Source: Rutidosis leptorrhynchoides (lineage: Eukaryota > Streptophyta > Magnoliopsida > Asterales > Asteraceae). From it: a DNA stretch of 64,000 nt. The notes under the pieces were generated by a model. The model was not told where the DNA came from, did not search any database, and saw only the letters and a list, made by a program, of their open reading frames with translations. The stretch covers positions 206,493,001-206,557,000 of the forward strand of contig NC_092336.1 of the NCBI RefSeq assembly GCF_046630445.1. Direction: 5' to 3'. Made by a program: the position numbers and the translations under genes. Below, one piece after another: positions 8,815 to 31,769 of this stretch (its first letter is position 1; every line of letters starts with the position of its first letter).

Positions 8815-11800
8815 TGAAATGTCCCGTTCTTATTTATTAAAAACGTTCCATATTAATTGATTTCGTTGCGACGTTTTGACCTCTATATGAGACGTTTTTC
8901 AAAGACTGCATTCATTTTAAAACAAACCATAACCTTTATTTCATCAATAAAGGTTTAAAAAGCTTTACGTAGATTATCAAATAATGATAATCTAAAATAT
9001 CCTGTTTACACACGACCATTACATAATGGTTTACAATACAAATATGTTACAACAAAATAAGTTTCTTAAATGCAGTTTTTACACAATATCATACAAGCAT
9101 GGACTCCAAATCTTGTCCTTATTTAAGTATGCGACAGCGGAAGCTCTTAATAATCACCTGAGAATAAACATGCTTAAAACGTCAACAAAAATGTTGGTGA
9201 GTTATAGGTTTAACCTATATATATATATCAAATCATAATAATAGACCACAAGATTTCATATTTCAATACACATCACATACATAGAGATAAAAATCATTCA
9301 TATGGTGAACACCTGGTAACCGACATTAACAAGATGCATATATAAGAATATCCCCATCATTCCGGGACACCCTTCGGATATGATATAAATTTCGAAGTAC
9401 TAAAGCATCCGGTACTTTGGATGGGGTTTGTTAGGTCCAATAGATCTATCTTTAGTATTCGCGTCAATTAGGGTGTCTGTTCCCTAATTCTTAGATTACC
9501 AGACTAAATAAAAAGGGGCATATTCGATTTCAATAATTCAACCATAGAATGTAGTTTCACGTACTTGTGTCTATTTTGTAAATCATTTATAAAACCTGCA
9601 TGTATTCTCATCCCAAAAATATTAGATTTTAAAAGTGGGACTATAACTCACTTTCACAGATTTTTACTTCGTCGGGAAGTAAGACTTGGCCACTGGTTGA
9701 TTCACGAACCTATAACAATATATACATATATATCAAAGTATGTTCAAAATATATTTACAACACTTTTAATATATTTTGATATTTTAAGTTTATTAAGTCA
9801 GCTGTCCTCGTTAGTAACCTACAACTAGTTGTCCATAGTTAGATGTACAGAAATAAATCGATAAATATTATCTTGAATCAATCCACGACCCCGTGTATAC
9901 GTATCTCAGTATTGATCACAACTCAAACTATATATATTTTGGAATCAACCTCAACCCTGTATAGTTAACTCCAACATTCACATATAGAGTGTCTATGGTT
10001 GTTCCGAAATATATATAGATGTGTCGACATGATAGGTCGAAACATTGTATACGTGTCTATGGTATCTCAAGATTACATAATATACAATACAAGTTGATTA
10101 AGTTATGGTTGGAATAGATTTGTTACCAATTTTCACGTAGCTAAAATGAGAAAAATTATCCAGTCTTGTTTTACCCATAACTTCTTCATTTTAAATCCGT
10201 TTTGAGTGAATCAAATTGCTATAGTTTCATATTGAACTCTATTTTATGAATCTAAACAGAAAAAGTATAGGTTTGTAGTCAGAAAAATAAGTTACAAGTC
10301 GTTTTTGTAAAGGTAGTCATTTTAGTCGAAAGAACGACGTCTAGATGACCATTTTAGAAAACATACTTCCACTTTGAGTTTAACCATAATTTTTGGATAT
10401 AGTTTCATGTTCATAATAAAAATAATTTTCTTAGAATAACAACTTTTAAATCAAAGTTTATCATAGTTTTTAATTAACTAACCCAAAACAGCCCGCGGTG
10501 TTACTACGACGGCGTAAATCCGGTTTTACGGTGTTTTTCGTGTTTCCAGGTTTTAAATCATTAAGTTAGAATATCATATAGATATAGAACATGTGTTTAG
10601 TTGATTTTAAAAGTCAAGTTAGAAGGATTAACTTTTATTTGTGAACAAGTTTAGAATTAACTAAACTATGTTCTAGTGATTACAAGTTTAAACCTTCGAA
10701 TAAGATAGCTTTATATGTATGAATCGAATGATGTTATGAACATCCTTACTACCTCAAGTTCCTTGGATAAACCTACTGGAAATGAGAAAAATAGATCTAG
10801 CTTCAAAGGATCCTTGGATGGCTTGAAAGTTCTTGAAGCAGAATCATGACACGAAAACAATTTCAAGATAGATTTCCACTCGAAATAAGATTGTTATAGT
10901 TATAGAAATTGAATTAAAGTTTGAATATGATTATTACCTTGTATTAGAAAGATAACCTACTGTAAGTAACAAAGGTTTCTTGATCTTGGATGATTACTTG
11001 GAATGGATTTAGAAAACTTGGAAGTAAACTTACAATCTTGGAAGTATTCTTGATTTTATGAAACTAGAACTTTTGGAATTTATGAAGAACACTTAGAACT
11101 TGAAGATAGAAATTGAGAGAGATTAATTAGATGAAGAAAATTGAAGAATGAAAGTGTTTGTAGGTGTTTTTGGTCGTTGGTGTATGGATTAGATATAAAG
11201 GATATGTAATTTTGTTTTCATGTAAATAAGTCATGAATGATTACTCATATTTTTGTAATTTTATGAGATATTTCATGCTAGTTGCCAAATGATGGTTCCC
11301 ACATGTGTTAGGTGACTCACATGGCTGCTAAGAGCTGATCATTGGAGTGTATATACCAATAGTACATACATCTAAAAGCTGTGTATTGTTCGAGTACAAA
11401 TACGGGTGCATACGAGTAGAATTGTTGATGAAACTGAACGAGGATGTAATTGTAAGCATTTTTGTTAAGTAGAAGTATTTTGATAAGTGTATTGAAGTAT
11501 TTCAAAAGTGTATGAATACATATTAAAATACTACATGTATATACATTTTAACTGAGTCGTTAAGTCATCGTTAGTCGTTACATGTAAGTGTTGTTTTGAA
11601 ACCTTTAGGTTAACGATCTTGTTAAATGTTGTTAACCTAATGTTTATAATATCAAAAGAGATTTTAAATTATTATATTATCATGATATTATGATGTACGA
11701 ATATCTCTTAACATGATATATATACATTAAATGTCGTTACAACGATAATCGTTACATATATGTCTCGTTTCAAAATCATTAAGTTAGTAGTCTTGTTTTT

Positions 11801-12082
11801 ACATATGTAGTTCATTGTTAATATACTTAATGATATGTTTACTTATCATAATATCATGTTAACTATATATATAGCCATATATATATCATCATATAGTTTT
11901 TACAAGTTTTAACGTTCGTGAATCACCGGTCAACTTGAGTGGTCAATTGTCTATATGAAACATATTTCAATTAATCAAGTCTTAACAAGTTTGATTGCTT
12001 AACATGTTGGAAACACTTAATCATGTAAAATAAAAATTTCATTTAATATATATATAAACATGGAAAAGTTCGGGTCACTACA
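8815..12082 (-). mobile_element. 5' LTR of element B1
   Basis: In element sense it starts TGTAGTGACCCG at 12082 and ends GGGACATTTCA at 8815, with TG...CA termini, about 3.27 kb. A TATA box (TTTTATAAATG on the minus strand, around 9587-9595) is shared with the LTRs of B2 and B3, as are blocks such as TTGGTGAGTT and ATAGACCACAAGATTTCAT. The 9880-10065 part matches internal sequence of B2 and B3. No gene is seen; the small frames in it are spurious. Confidence 0.85.
9587..9595 (-). promoter_or_regulatory. LTR TATA box of B1
   Basis: Minus-strand TTTTATAAA followed by ATGATTTACAAAATAGACAC. The same box and downstream sequence occur in all four B2 and B3 LTRs, which marks the likely RNA start about 30 bp further on. 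Confidence 0.6.
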
Positions 12083-12664
12083 GTTATATCCCATTGGTGT
12101 GGAGAAGGGTTTATTCCACAGGCGCAAACCATATATTTTTCTTTATTATTGGGCACACATTACAATGAGGCTAGATGTTACATTATATAGGCAAATCTAA
12201 TTAAGGAAACGACTTGGCTTGCAAGACACAATTTTGTCTGTCAGGTTTATGAACCTTCCTTCTTGCAATCTGACCTTGTAGCACAAGTTAACTTTGTCTT
12301 CAAACTAAAGAACTTTTCATAAATCAGATACTTGCTCTATACTCATTTGTGCTAAAGGAATTAAATAAGGCAGCAAAATCCCAACGACTTTGTTGGTTTA
12401 TGCTTAACGATAATATTAATCTTAACAAACGCCAATATGTGGTTTGACCAAATAAAGTTTGACCACTTCGAGATATCTATAATTCACGAAACCTTTTTCA
12501 ACATGTTTAGAATAGTTGCCCCTTTCATATCCAAAAGAGTTTTGGTCAGTAAAACGCTAATCTTGATTAATCACACGTAATGATATCTTAATGACGTTTT
12601 AGCCTTGATTACGGATAACACATACCAAGTTTTGATGCATACAAAGTTTTGATCCATACACATC
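12083..12664. other. intergenic, possible old LTR remnant
   Basis: No gene is supported. The start (TTATATCCCATTGGTGTGG, then GGTTTATTCCACAGG) resembles the beginning of some plant LTRs, so B1 may have inserted at the edge of an older element, but no partner LTR is visible. Confidence 0.3.
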
Positions 12665-12667
12665 TAA

Positions 12668-13431
12668 GGGGCTGTTTACTTTTTTTTTCCATTAAGTTCT
12701 ATATGTATATAGATGGCAGTATGATTAAGAATGACTATATGCAGTAATTGGTGAATGAGTAATGTTGTTTACTTTTTGTGCTGAATATAAATTCTGAATG
12801 GTAAAAATTACTATTTTAACCCTAAGTTAAAAAATTATTTTCTTTTCATTTGATTTTCATAAATACAAAATATATACGTATACACCATAGTGAACGAAAA
12901 CTTTTACCCCAAATTAACCATTGCTGCTATTATCTTCATTTTTCATTTTTAATCTTCAATTTCACTTTTCATTTTACCCTCTTTCAACTTTAAATCAATT
13001 TCATCTGTTTCCTCTCTTTATCTATATTATCTTCACAGTACAATGACAAAGTATTACAATAAATTTACAGATCTTCATTTTTTACCTTCTCCGCTGGTTG
13101 ATTTTAAGTTATTTTTTGAGCATCGGTATTTTATTTTGAGCTGAGATTAGTGGTTGATTTTGATTTTTGAGTTCAAAGAACATATTTGTTTGGTATTGAT
13201 ATCGGGGGAAATAGATGAGGTGATAACAATTTCTGGTAGATGATATGAAAAAAGAAAGGGTAATTTGGAGATATATTTGACTATATGGGGACAACATCAT
13301 TTTTTGAGGTGAGCCATAAAGTCCTTAGATAAGATGGACTAAAGCAATAAGTCCTAAGTAAACAACCACTACTGCTTACCGAATAATTCCTTCAGTTAAT
13401 AAAGACAATTAAGTCCTAAATAAACAGGCCC
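12668..13431. mobile_element. Tourist/PIF-like MITE upstream of the MRL7-like gene
   Basis: The termini GGGGCTGTTTACTT (12668) and AAATAAACAGGCCC (to 13431) are imperfect inverted repeats. They are flanked by TAA at 12665-12667 and 13432-13434, the 3-bp target duplication typical of PIF/Harbinger elements. Subterminal GTTTACTT-like words recur at both ends. There is no transposase. It ends 240 bp before the MRL7-like start codon. Confidence 0.65.
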
Positions 13432-13670
13432 TAAGTTACTATTATACATTTACTTATATTCATCAAAGTTCAACTCCGTAGATAAACTTAAAAATATAAA
13501 TGTAAATTTATGATCAAAAGTAATGATTAAAACTGAATGTGTGATTATCAATTTTTTTTAAGGCCGGTCATCTTCAGATAAATTCTACTAATAAAATTGG
13601 TGTTAGAAAAAGATACAAGTACAAAAAATTCATGACGTTGGAATATCGTTACATTTTTTGAACCCTAACA

Positions 13671-16458
13671 ATGGCCTTAAATCCTAACTTCCATTTTCAC
13701 TCTCTTCCTCAATTATCTACACACAAAAACACAATTAATTACCCTGTTTCTATTTCAAACATCAAATTTACTCCGGTTCATCGAATTGTACTTGCAATTT
13801 CTAAAGAATCCGGTACAAATTTCAAAGATGACAAAACACCCAAAAAAACCCAGAAGCCAAAAACAAAATCAGCCCCTGAAACCACAAAAAAATCAAAGCT
13901 TGATGAACAAGAACCTTTCCCCACAACAATCCCAAAAAAACCCAGACGCGGTAGAAGAAGTGAAGCAGCTGCAGTTGAAGATTTTATGCGAAGTTCATTA
14001 GAAGAAACATTTGCAGCCATTAAGGAACAAAATTCCGAGGTTTTATTAGGTAAAGATCATGTTTTTAAGGATAAGATTGATCATGATGATGGTTATGATC
14101 ATGGGCAAGATGATGATGATGATGATAAAAAGGGGATGGTGATTGAAGAAGATGACCCAAATTGGCCACTGGATGCTGAAGTTGGGTGGGGAATTAGGGC
14201 TTCTGAGTATTTTGAAAAACATCCAATTAAAAATGTGGTTGGAGAAGATGGTGTTGAGATTGATTGGGAAGGTGAATTGGATGATAATTTAGTTAAGGAG
14301 ATTAATTGTTTGGAATGGGAAAGTTTTGCTTTTCATCCTAGTCCGTTAATTGTGCTCGTTTTCGAACGATATAATCGGTAAGATTTTTAGTTTTGATTGC
14401 TGGTAGTTTGTTAAAACCTTTATATATGGTTGGATAGATTACTAATTTATATGCTTAGTGATGGTATTGGAATTGAAATGTTTTTACAGAATTATGGATT
14501 TGCAGTTTTATATATGGTTATTAAAATAATTAGTGATTAAAGAAAGTTGATAGTTGGATTAGGAAATTAGTTAATTTGGATCAGGCATCTTGGAGAGAAG
14601 CTTACCTCTCAAAACTAAATTGGTTCTTTCATCTTTTCATTGTTTTCATCCAATTATATTAAGGATTTTTCTTATGACAACCCTTTAAGTCTGTTGATAG
14701 GTGTATCATAATGTTGTACAAAGCGGTTAATGCAGACTTTTTACATGCCGGTTATTGAAATGTTAAATGCACAAGTAATTTTTTTAACCTTAATGACAGC
14801 CCTAAGGGCTATCGTTAGAAAAATGCTTATATTTAATAATAGAGGGCCTTTATTCATTTTCTCATGGGCAGAATGGGTTATTTGGTTTCAGAATTGGAAT
14901 AGGGCAATTGGTTTGAAAGGTAGAATGTATACCATGATTGCTGCTACTTTGTGGATGATTTGACGTATTATTCTTAACACGCATCAAATGAAGAAACGGG
15001 ATTTATTTGACTCTATATGTAATTTTTCCGATTATTGGATTAGATATGGAGGTCGTAAAATAACTTTTTTGGAACTCTTAGCTAATTAAGCCTCTGTAAT
15101 GTTTGTTGGTCTCTTTTCTAATGCCTTGCCAGAGGGCCTTTTCTCTGTAAAATTTGTGGTTAAAAAATATATATCAAATATCGAATATCAGAAATTAAAA
15201 AATTTAGAATATCATTTAATCAAACACTACAAGACTAAGGTAATAATAATCAGTTTTGTAACACTTCTTGCTTTATCTGTAGTTATTGGTGTTGTATTAA
15301 TATGCGTTGTATCCTCGGTTTTACAGGGCAAGTGAAAATTGGAGGGCGTTAAAGGAGTTAGAGAAGGCTGCTAAGGTGTACTGGAATGCAAAAGATCGGC
15401 TGCCACCTCGGGTATGCTACAATTTTTTGTACAACTGGATTATAGATATTGAGTTATATATTTAACATGGATTTACAAAAAATATATTTTTAAACAATAA
15501 ATTTGATGCTATAATTATTTTTAGATTTAAAACCCATGCAGGATTTAAAACCCATAGAAATTTGATTCTACCATTTTCATGGCGTCTATTATTATTTTTA
15601 TTTTTTTTTAAAAAACAAACTTTTTCCTACTTAAAGGCCGGAGGTCCTTTCGGAAGCAATCTCTCTATCCGTCGAATAAAGAGAGGGATGACTTTCTCTA
15701 CTCTTGAGAGTGTTTCACTCTGGGTGGAGAAATGACTTATCTTTATTCTCGGATAGAGGAAGGATTGTCTACATATCACCTCCCCCATACACCACTCATG
15801 TGGTATTGGGTTTTGTTGTTGTTGTATATTTTTAAACAATAAATCGACCTAGGAGGTTGTAATAAGTTGGATGAATTTGTATACATTATGTGCATTTTAC
15901 TTTTAAAAAAAATATATTTTTAACAATCAATCAAGTTCATGTTGAACATTAGATTTACTTTCAAACATATTCGATATCTGTATCTGTAACACTTCATGTA
16001 ACGCCCTAGATCATCGGATCTCCTTTTTATTTATTTATAATAATATGTTTTTTCGTCAAAAAAATGTGCAGTTTTTAATCTGTTTGACCAATAAATAGAT
16101 AAATGGGTTGACTTTTCTATCTACCGTTTAGTTTTGTCAATTGAATTTCTTGGTTTTTGAATGCAGACGGTGAAGCTTGATATGAACATTGAGACAGACC
16201 TAGCGTATGCACTAAAGATTCGGGAATGCCCACAACTTTTATTTTTACGAGGAAACAGAATTATTTACCGAGAACCACGTAAGAAAGTTGTTATCTTTTG
16301 TTGGTTGATATATAAAAATTAATGATCATGGTGACCAACGTTTGGTATTTTTATTTGCAGATATTCGAACAGCAGATGAGTTGGTGCAGATGATAGCACA
16401 TTTTTATTACAAAGCCAGAAAACCTTCATGGCTGAAAGATGCAAAACTGTATTCGTAA
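13671..16458 (+). CDS. MRL7: MRL7/RCB-type plastid thioredoxin-fold protein (4 exons)
   Basis: Exons 13671-14377, 15327-15411, 16167-16278 and 16361-16458 join in frame with GT-AG introns to a 333-aa protein. The N-terminus is Ser/Thr-rich and fits a plastid transit peptide; a Lys/Pro-rich and Asp-rich linker follows (about residues 45-165). The conserved part begins at [20 protein letters not shown] and continues with [27 protein letters not shown], then [33 protein letters not shown] and [19 protein letters not shown], a thioredoxin-like fold without a CxxC pair. Members (MRL7/SVR4/ECB1/RCB in Arabidopsis) act in plastid and nuclear control of the plastid-encoded RNA polymerase. The paralogue MRL7-L/NCP is the main alternative. 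The gene looks intact and faces the oxidase gene tail-to-tail. Confidence 0.78.
14700..15165 (+). mobile_element. LINE 3'-end relic in intron 1 of the MRL7-like gene
   Basis: A decayed frame ([25 protein letters not shown], then [17 protein letters not shown]) resembles the C-terminal end of plant LINE reverse transcriptases, read in the same direction as the host gene. Stops interrupt it and no clear poly(A) tail or target duplication was found. Confidence 0.45.
15634..15832 (+). mobile_element. SINE with Angio-domain-like 3' end, in intron 2
   Basis: The 3' part (GGATTGTCTACATATCACC, CCTCCCCCATACACCACT, GTGGTATTGGGTTTTG) followed by a TTG-type tail matches the 3' Angio-domain shared by many flowering-plant SINEs. 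The 5' tRNA-like head is not clear, so the copy may be 5'-truncated. Two short direct repeats of GATTTAAAACCCAT lie just upstream (about 15523-15555). Confidence 0.6.
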
Positions 16459-16689
16459 TCATCATTATCATCATCATATTTTGAATCCGGCAATGAATAT
16501 AGACATGATTCTTATCAAGATCAACTACTGTCCAGTTTTTTGGGATTCAAATCGATAGTTATTCCATAGCATGTAAGTCATCTTAAGATTTTATACAATG
16601 AGTAGAGTTGTACTATATGATTTTATTGAATACAGCACCTCATCCTTTTAACATTGTATGCACGTCTCAATCTATCTAGTTATACCCAT

Positions 16690-17075
16690 TATTGTACCCC
16701 GATTACTCAAGATTAATCCCCGATTACTTATTTTTAAGAGGAGACCAATCCAGTTTTACAAAATCTGTTTAATTAACTGGTCAACGTCGGTTATTGGGTC
16801 AAAATCGTAGTTGTTGGTCGAAGTTAAAATTGGTCAACATTTTAATATGAATTTAAACTAGAAATATGAACAAATGAACGATTATGCTTTATGCTTTATG
16901 CTTTTAGACAACAATGTTAAAGTTTATGTTTATGAACATTGTTTTCTTCTATAATTACACATAATTTTGAAATTTATTATTTAAGTGTATAAAAACTCCA
17001 ATTAATTAGCCGATTACTCCTTCCAAAGTCCCGACCGAGTACTTCCCGAGTAGCTAGTTTTGCAACCTTGGTTAT
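16690..17075. repeat. dispersed repeat, copy 1 (about 390 bp)
   Basis: It is collinear with 19925-20330. Shared words include GATTAATCCCCGATTA, AACATTTTAA, ATGAATTTAAACTAGAA, ATGTTAAAGTTTAT and the end TTTTGCAACCTTG. It lies between the two convergent genes. Its class is unknown; a non-autonomous DNA transposon is likely. Confidence 0.6.
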
Positions 17076-17132
17076 ATCATATTTGGTAGAAGTCTATATA
17101 AAGCTCCTAATCCGAGCTATGTATGTAAATTC

Positions 17133-17138
17133 TTTATT
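17133..17138 (-). terminator. putative poly(A) signal of the alcohol oxidase gene
   Basis: AATAAA on the minus strand, 88 bp beyond the stop codon at 17226, in an AT-rich stretch. This position suits a plant near-upstream element. Confidence 0.45.
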
Positions 17139-17225
17139 TATATATCGGGTCTTATTCGCTTTACAGTTAAATACATTATTAACCAGATGGTGACATCAGC
17201 CATTTCGCAAACTTGCAATCTCGGA

Positions 17226-28236
<11,011 letters not shown>

Positions 28237-28280
28237 TGATAGAGAGAATCATAAAATAGAGTGTTGTTGGGATCTTGTGA

Positions 28281-28288
28281 CTTATATA
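28281..28288 (-). promoter_or_regulatory. TATA box of the alcohol oxidase gene
   Basis: The minus strand reads TATATAAG about 45 bp before the ATG at 28236. An RNA start near 28255 would leave a very short 5' UTR. A copia gag begins at 28467 on the other strand, which confines the private promoter to about 230 bp. Confidence 0.55.
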
Positions 28289-28466
28289 TAACAAAACAAG
28301 GGTGTAGGGTTTCATGGGCCCAACCCATCTTTATTTCTATTTATTTATTTATTTATTAAGAATAAATTATGTCCATATATCTTACACTTGTAGACGGCAA
28401 ATATCCCTAATCTAAACTTGACACTAATAGTTTTTTTTATAAATTAAGTATTTTCATTGATAATCA

Positions 28467-29399
28467 TGTCTGGTAAATCGGTGAGAGAGATGACATCAAA
28501 ATTTGCAAAATTTGATAAGTTTGATGGTGTTTATTTTTGAAGATGGCAACAAAAGATGTATTTTCTTCTTACTACATGGAATGTTATTTATGTTTCATCT
28601 ACTCCCGTGCCAGAAGTTGGCGAAGATGAAACAGTGGAACAAATCATGAAAAGAAACAAGTGGGACAATGATGACTACATCTGTCGTGGACATATTCTCA
28701 ATGGTATGTCTGATTCTCTTTTTAATGTTTATCAATCTGCTAATGCTGCAAAGGAACTTTGGGATTTATTAAAATCCAAATACATGGCTGAAGATGCTTC
28801 CAGTAAGAAGTTTCTTGTTAGTAATTTTAATAATTATAAGATGATAGATTCGAGGTCTGTTATGGAACTGTACCATGAAATTCTGAGAATTTTAGAACAG
28901 TTTTCACAACGTAATTTGAAAATGGATGAATCTATTTCGGTGCCATGTATTATAGAAAAACTGCTACCTTCGTGGCAAGAATTCAAAAAGACTCTGAAAC
29001 ATAAGAAAGAAGATATGTCTTTGACTGAATTGGGAGGCCACTTACGTATTGAGAAAATAATACGGGTTGAAAAAAGTGGCAAAGGAAAGGTAAAGAAGCG
29101 GGACCATCATTATCTGTCAATATGATAGAAAGTGTTAACCGTGTGAACAAAAACAACAACAAAAAGTTCAATGAAAAGAAACGTAAGTTTCAAAGAAATG
29201 ATGGTACCAACAAGAAGGATAAAAAGGCTTGTTGGTTTTGTGGTAAAAATCTGGTCATTTCAAAAGAGATTGTCGTGTTGGAAAGAACAGTGGTGGAGCA
29301 GGCGGTTCAGGTTCGGGTTCGAGAGAGGGGTCTAAGGACTAAGTTACCAACCAAGGTCAGAATTTTGATATTATTAAAAATTCTGTTAAGAATTATGTA
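28467..29399 (+). pseudogene. Ty1/copia gag, degenerate 5' part
   Basis: Starts MSGKSVREMTSKFAKFDKFDG. It continues after a TGA stop (near 28538) as a copia-type gag (KRNKWDNDDYICRGHILNGM, AAKELWDLLKSKY, KFLVSNFNNYKM). After a frameshift it shows a broken zinc knuckle (CWFCG, then GHFKRDC in another frame, near 29230-29275). It would form the particle. No 5' LTR or primer site is found between it and the alcohol oxidase promoter, so the element is 5'-truncated or its LTR is unrecognisable. The frame is cut at 29399 by element C and resumes at 59187; the 5 bp ATGTA is duplicated at both junctions. Confidence 0.8.
29395..29399. repeat. target-site duplication of element C, left copy
   Basis: ATGTA, identical to 59182-59186 on the other side of element C. 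Confidence 0.85.
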
Positions 29400-29617
29400 T
29401 GATATCGGCTAAAAAGTCACGTTTTCACCCCGGTATTGAGGTCCAAAAACAATAAAGTTCCAAGCTTTATCGGCTAAATACCCGCTTCGTCGGTTAAAAT
29501 TGAAGATCAAGTGATTACGAAGACGGTGCAAAAGAATCAAGAGAATCGGAGCTAAAACGAAGATTCTAGAGCGAAAACGGTGAAAGACAAGAAATCAAGT
29601 TATGATCCAGCAAATCA

Positions 29618-29760
29618 GCAAGCCAAACGGCCTGCCAAACGGCTTGTCACTATGGCAAATGGCCCCGCATGGGCCAAGTAAACGGGCACATCAAATGGGC
29701 GACCAAGGCAAACGGGCCCTGCAAAAGGCTTGCCAAACGGCCTGACAGCCGTTTCCAGGC
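29618..29760 (+). repeat. GC-rich GCCAAACGGC motif array in element C 5' LTR
   Basis: About ten copies or variants of CCAAACGGCCTG / GCAAACGGGC occur in 140 bp and end 12 bp before the TATA box. The 3' LTR version (47716-47899) is about 40 bp longer. Reading frames across it are artefacts. Confidence 0.8.
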
Positions 29761-29772
29761 AAATTTCACTCT

Positions 29773-29780
29773 TATTTAAA
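29773..29780 (+). promoter_or_regulatory. LTR TATA box of element C
   Basis: TATTTAAA, followed about 40-55 bp later by a CT-rich run (TTCTTTCTCTCTCTTTC). The same arrangement is in the 3' LTR at 47911-47918. Confidence 0.6.
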
Positions 29781-31385
29781 GGGTCTTTGTCATCCATTTC
29801 AACACACACTTCAATTCACTTCTTTCTCTCTCTTTCTACAATATTAGTCATACTTTCAAAGTCTTCGACTCCGTGCGAAAAATCTAGTGCCCGGAGAAGA
29901 ACGCCGAAGATTGTATTAGGAGCGGTCTGGAGTTTGAAGTTGTCACTTTTGTATTCGAAACTCGTTTAATCTACTGGTACTTCTATCCTTTGTCTTTATA
30001 TAATGTTTTTCATTACTATGCTTTGTGATGTTGTTGCCATGATTAGCGAGTAGTTATCTTTAGTGTGTGCTATGATGTTGTCAGTTATAATGCCGAAATA
30101 ATATTATGGTTTGTGTATGTTGCCAAGATGCTTTCCGATTATGCTTTAAACTCAATCGCTTTTTCAACTAATAGAACGTAGTTATTGGCTCTGTTATTGC
30201 GAAGTCACGAACCCCGATCCAGAGTACACTATCTGTGTCACCCCTTGGTAAGAGAAGTCTGTCGGATACAACGAGATATCGACTGAGACACACCGGTTGT
30301 AGTAAGTCTATCAAGCTTTGGATTCCGACTGAGGACTCTTTCGTAGTGAAACATCTAACTATACCCTTAGTATATTGTCGGTCCTAGACCATGCCAGTGT
30401 AGTCACCAAGCATATAAACTTCGTACGTGCATGCTGAAGCACAACGGTTGTTGTAAGCTGTACCTCTGCTAAGTAAGGCCATGGAACCCGGTCAGTGCTG
30501 ATTAGTACACGTCACCATAACGCGGTCTCAAGCATTGCACCCTGCTTGAGGGATTCTTGGTTAATTAAGGAACTGTTTTTTTAAATACATAAAGGATTGG
30601 ACCGTTAGCATAACCGAACGTGTTCATGGAAGTCAAACTTGACTTGGCCATGGTGTTCTTTATGGTTGAACTCTTTTTAAGGGCCTAATTATCTTTTAAA
30701 CCCAATCATTAACGAAAGCATCAAAACACATCACGTCTATCGGATACGGTAAACCCTGTATTCTATTATACTTAAGAAAGTTTAGACCTTTGTGGAATGT
30801 TAATACGTCACCCAACCTAGTCGCTCAATTGAATGAGCCGTCTGAACGTGTATGCCTGTAGTCAGACTGCACGGGTGTCGGGGGTAAGGGACATTGATGT
30901 CTATTCAGAATCTTCAAGCCTATCGCATTACCCAGTGACATGTCTTACGACAGGGGCGTTTAGGACCAGTGTAATGAATACAAGGTCCCTACCTATTCAT
31001 GAGCCAGTATTCCATAATCTCGACAAAGTAACTGGTGAAAGCATAGTATGCGCTTGTTTTAACCGTATCTAAATTACAAATTTTATTGCATTTACTTTAT
31101 CTGTCTTATAAACTAGAAAAACCCAAAATTAGGTAACCACTACTCCTTCACCTTAGAACTATCTTAAGCTTTAAATATAGGTTCGATTCTACTGATATCT
31201 TAAAATACGACCCTAGATCATACTTCCCTTACTCATAATAAGGAGTAGTACGATTTAGGCCCCGCTAAATATAAATAATAAAACCGTTACCCCCTTTTGG
31301 TGACTGATTCTGACGTGTTGCGACCTAACGACACCGCACAAATAAAACCGTCCGTTTCGTCCATATCAAGAGTAGTGACAAGGAC

Positions 31386-31395
31386 TTGGTATCAG
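31386..31395 (+). promoter_or_regulatory. possible primer-binding site of element C
   Basis: TGGTATCAGA matches the first 10 of 12 positions of the initiator tRNA-Met complement. It starts 18 bp after the LTR end, further than usual, so the assignment is tentative. Confidence 0.45.
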
Positions 31396-31769
31396 ATAAT
31401 ACTGCTTTTTATCAAACTTATTCACAAGCATTTAGTGGTGTCTAAGAAAGACAATTATACACGGACTTGGTTGTTGGATTTTTCGAACAATCTCCAATTA
31501 TATTGGAACCAAAAGGATCCTGCCTCTCCGTAGCCGTCCTGACCACTTGGTTTGTTGAATAGTTCGTGCGAAGCTCTGTTATCAAAATACCAGGGAATCA
31601 GCAGCAAGAACCAAAAACATATCTAAACTTAGGATAGTTAGATTACCTTTAAATTAAATTTGATTACCTTCGATTAAGATTGCATTAGATTACATTAGGA
31701 TTACCTTAGATTACCTTAGAAATTTAGTTTATCTACTTAAAATTAAAAACAAAAAGGCATACCCAGTGT

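Larger units (their letters stand above)
3434..12082 (-). mobile_element. element B1: Tekay-like Ty3 LTR retrotransposon with extra leader genes
   Basis: Order in element sense (right to left): 5' LTR (12082-8815), tRNA-iMet primer site (8812-8801), acidic ORF (8605-7991), F-box ORF (7853-7170), internal polypurine-like 14-mer (6981-6968), gag-PR-RT (6828-4684), RNase H end and integrase (4673-3434). The 3' end is displaced beyond the window by insertion of element A. The right flank 12083-12087 (GTTAT) would be one target-site duplication copy. LTR and leader are homologous in parts to B2 and B3. Confidence 0.8.
29400..31368 (+). mobile_element. 5' LTR of element C
   Basis: Begins TGATATCGGCTAAAAAGTCA and ends CCATATCA, 1969 bp. 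The start matches 47499 and the end matches 59181. By eye it differs from the 3' LTR by roughly 5%. It has a TATA box (TATTTAAA, 29773-29780) with a CT-rich start region just after, and a GC-rich reiterated motif array directly before the box. Confidence 0.88.

Noticed and set aside
14730-14963. Extra exon of the MRL7-like gene
   Set aside because: Lies inside intron 1, resembles a LINE C-terminus, and the flanking exons already join in phase.
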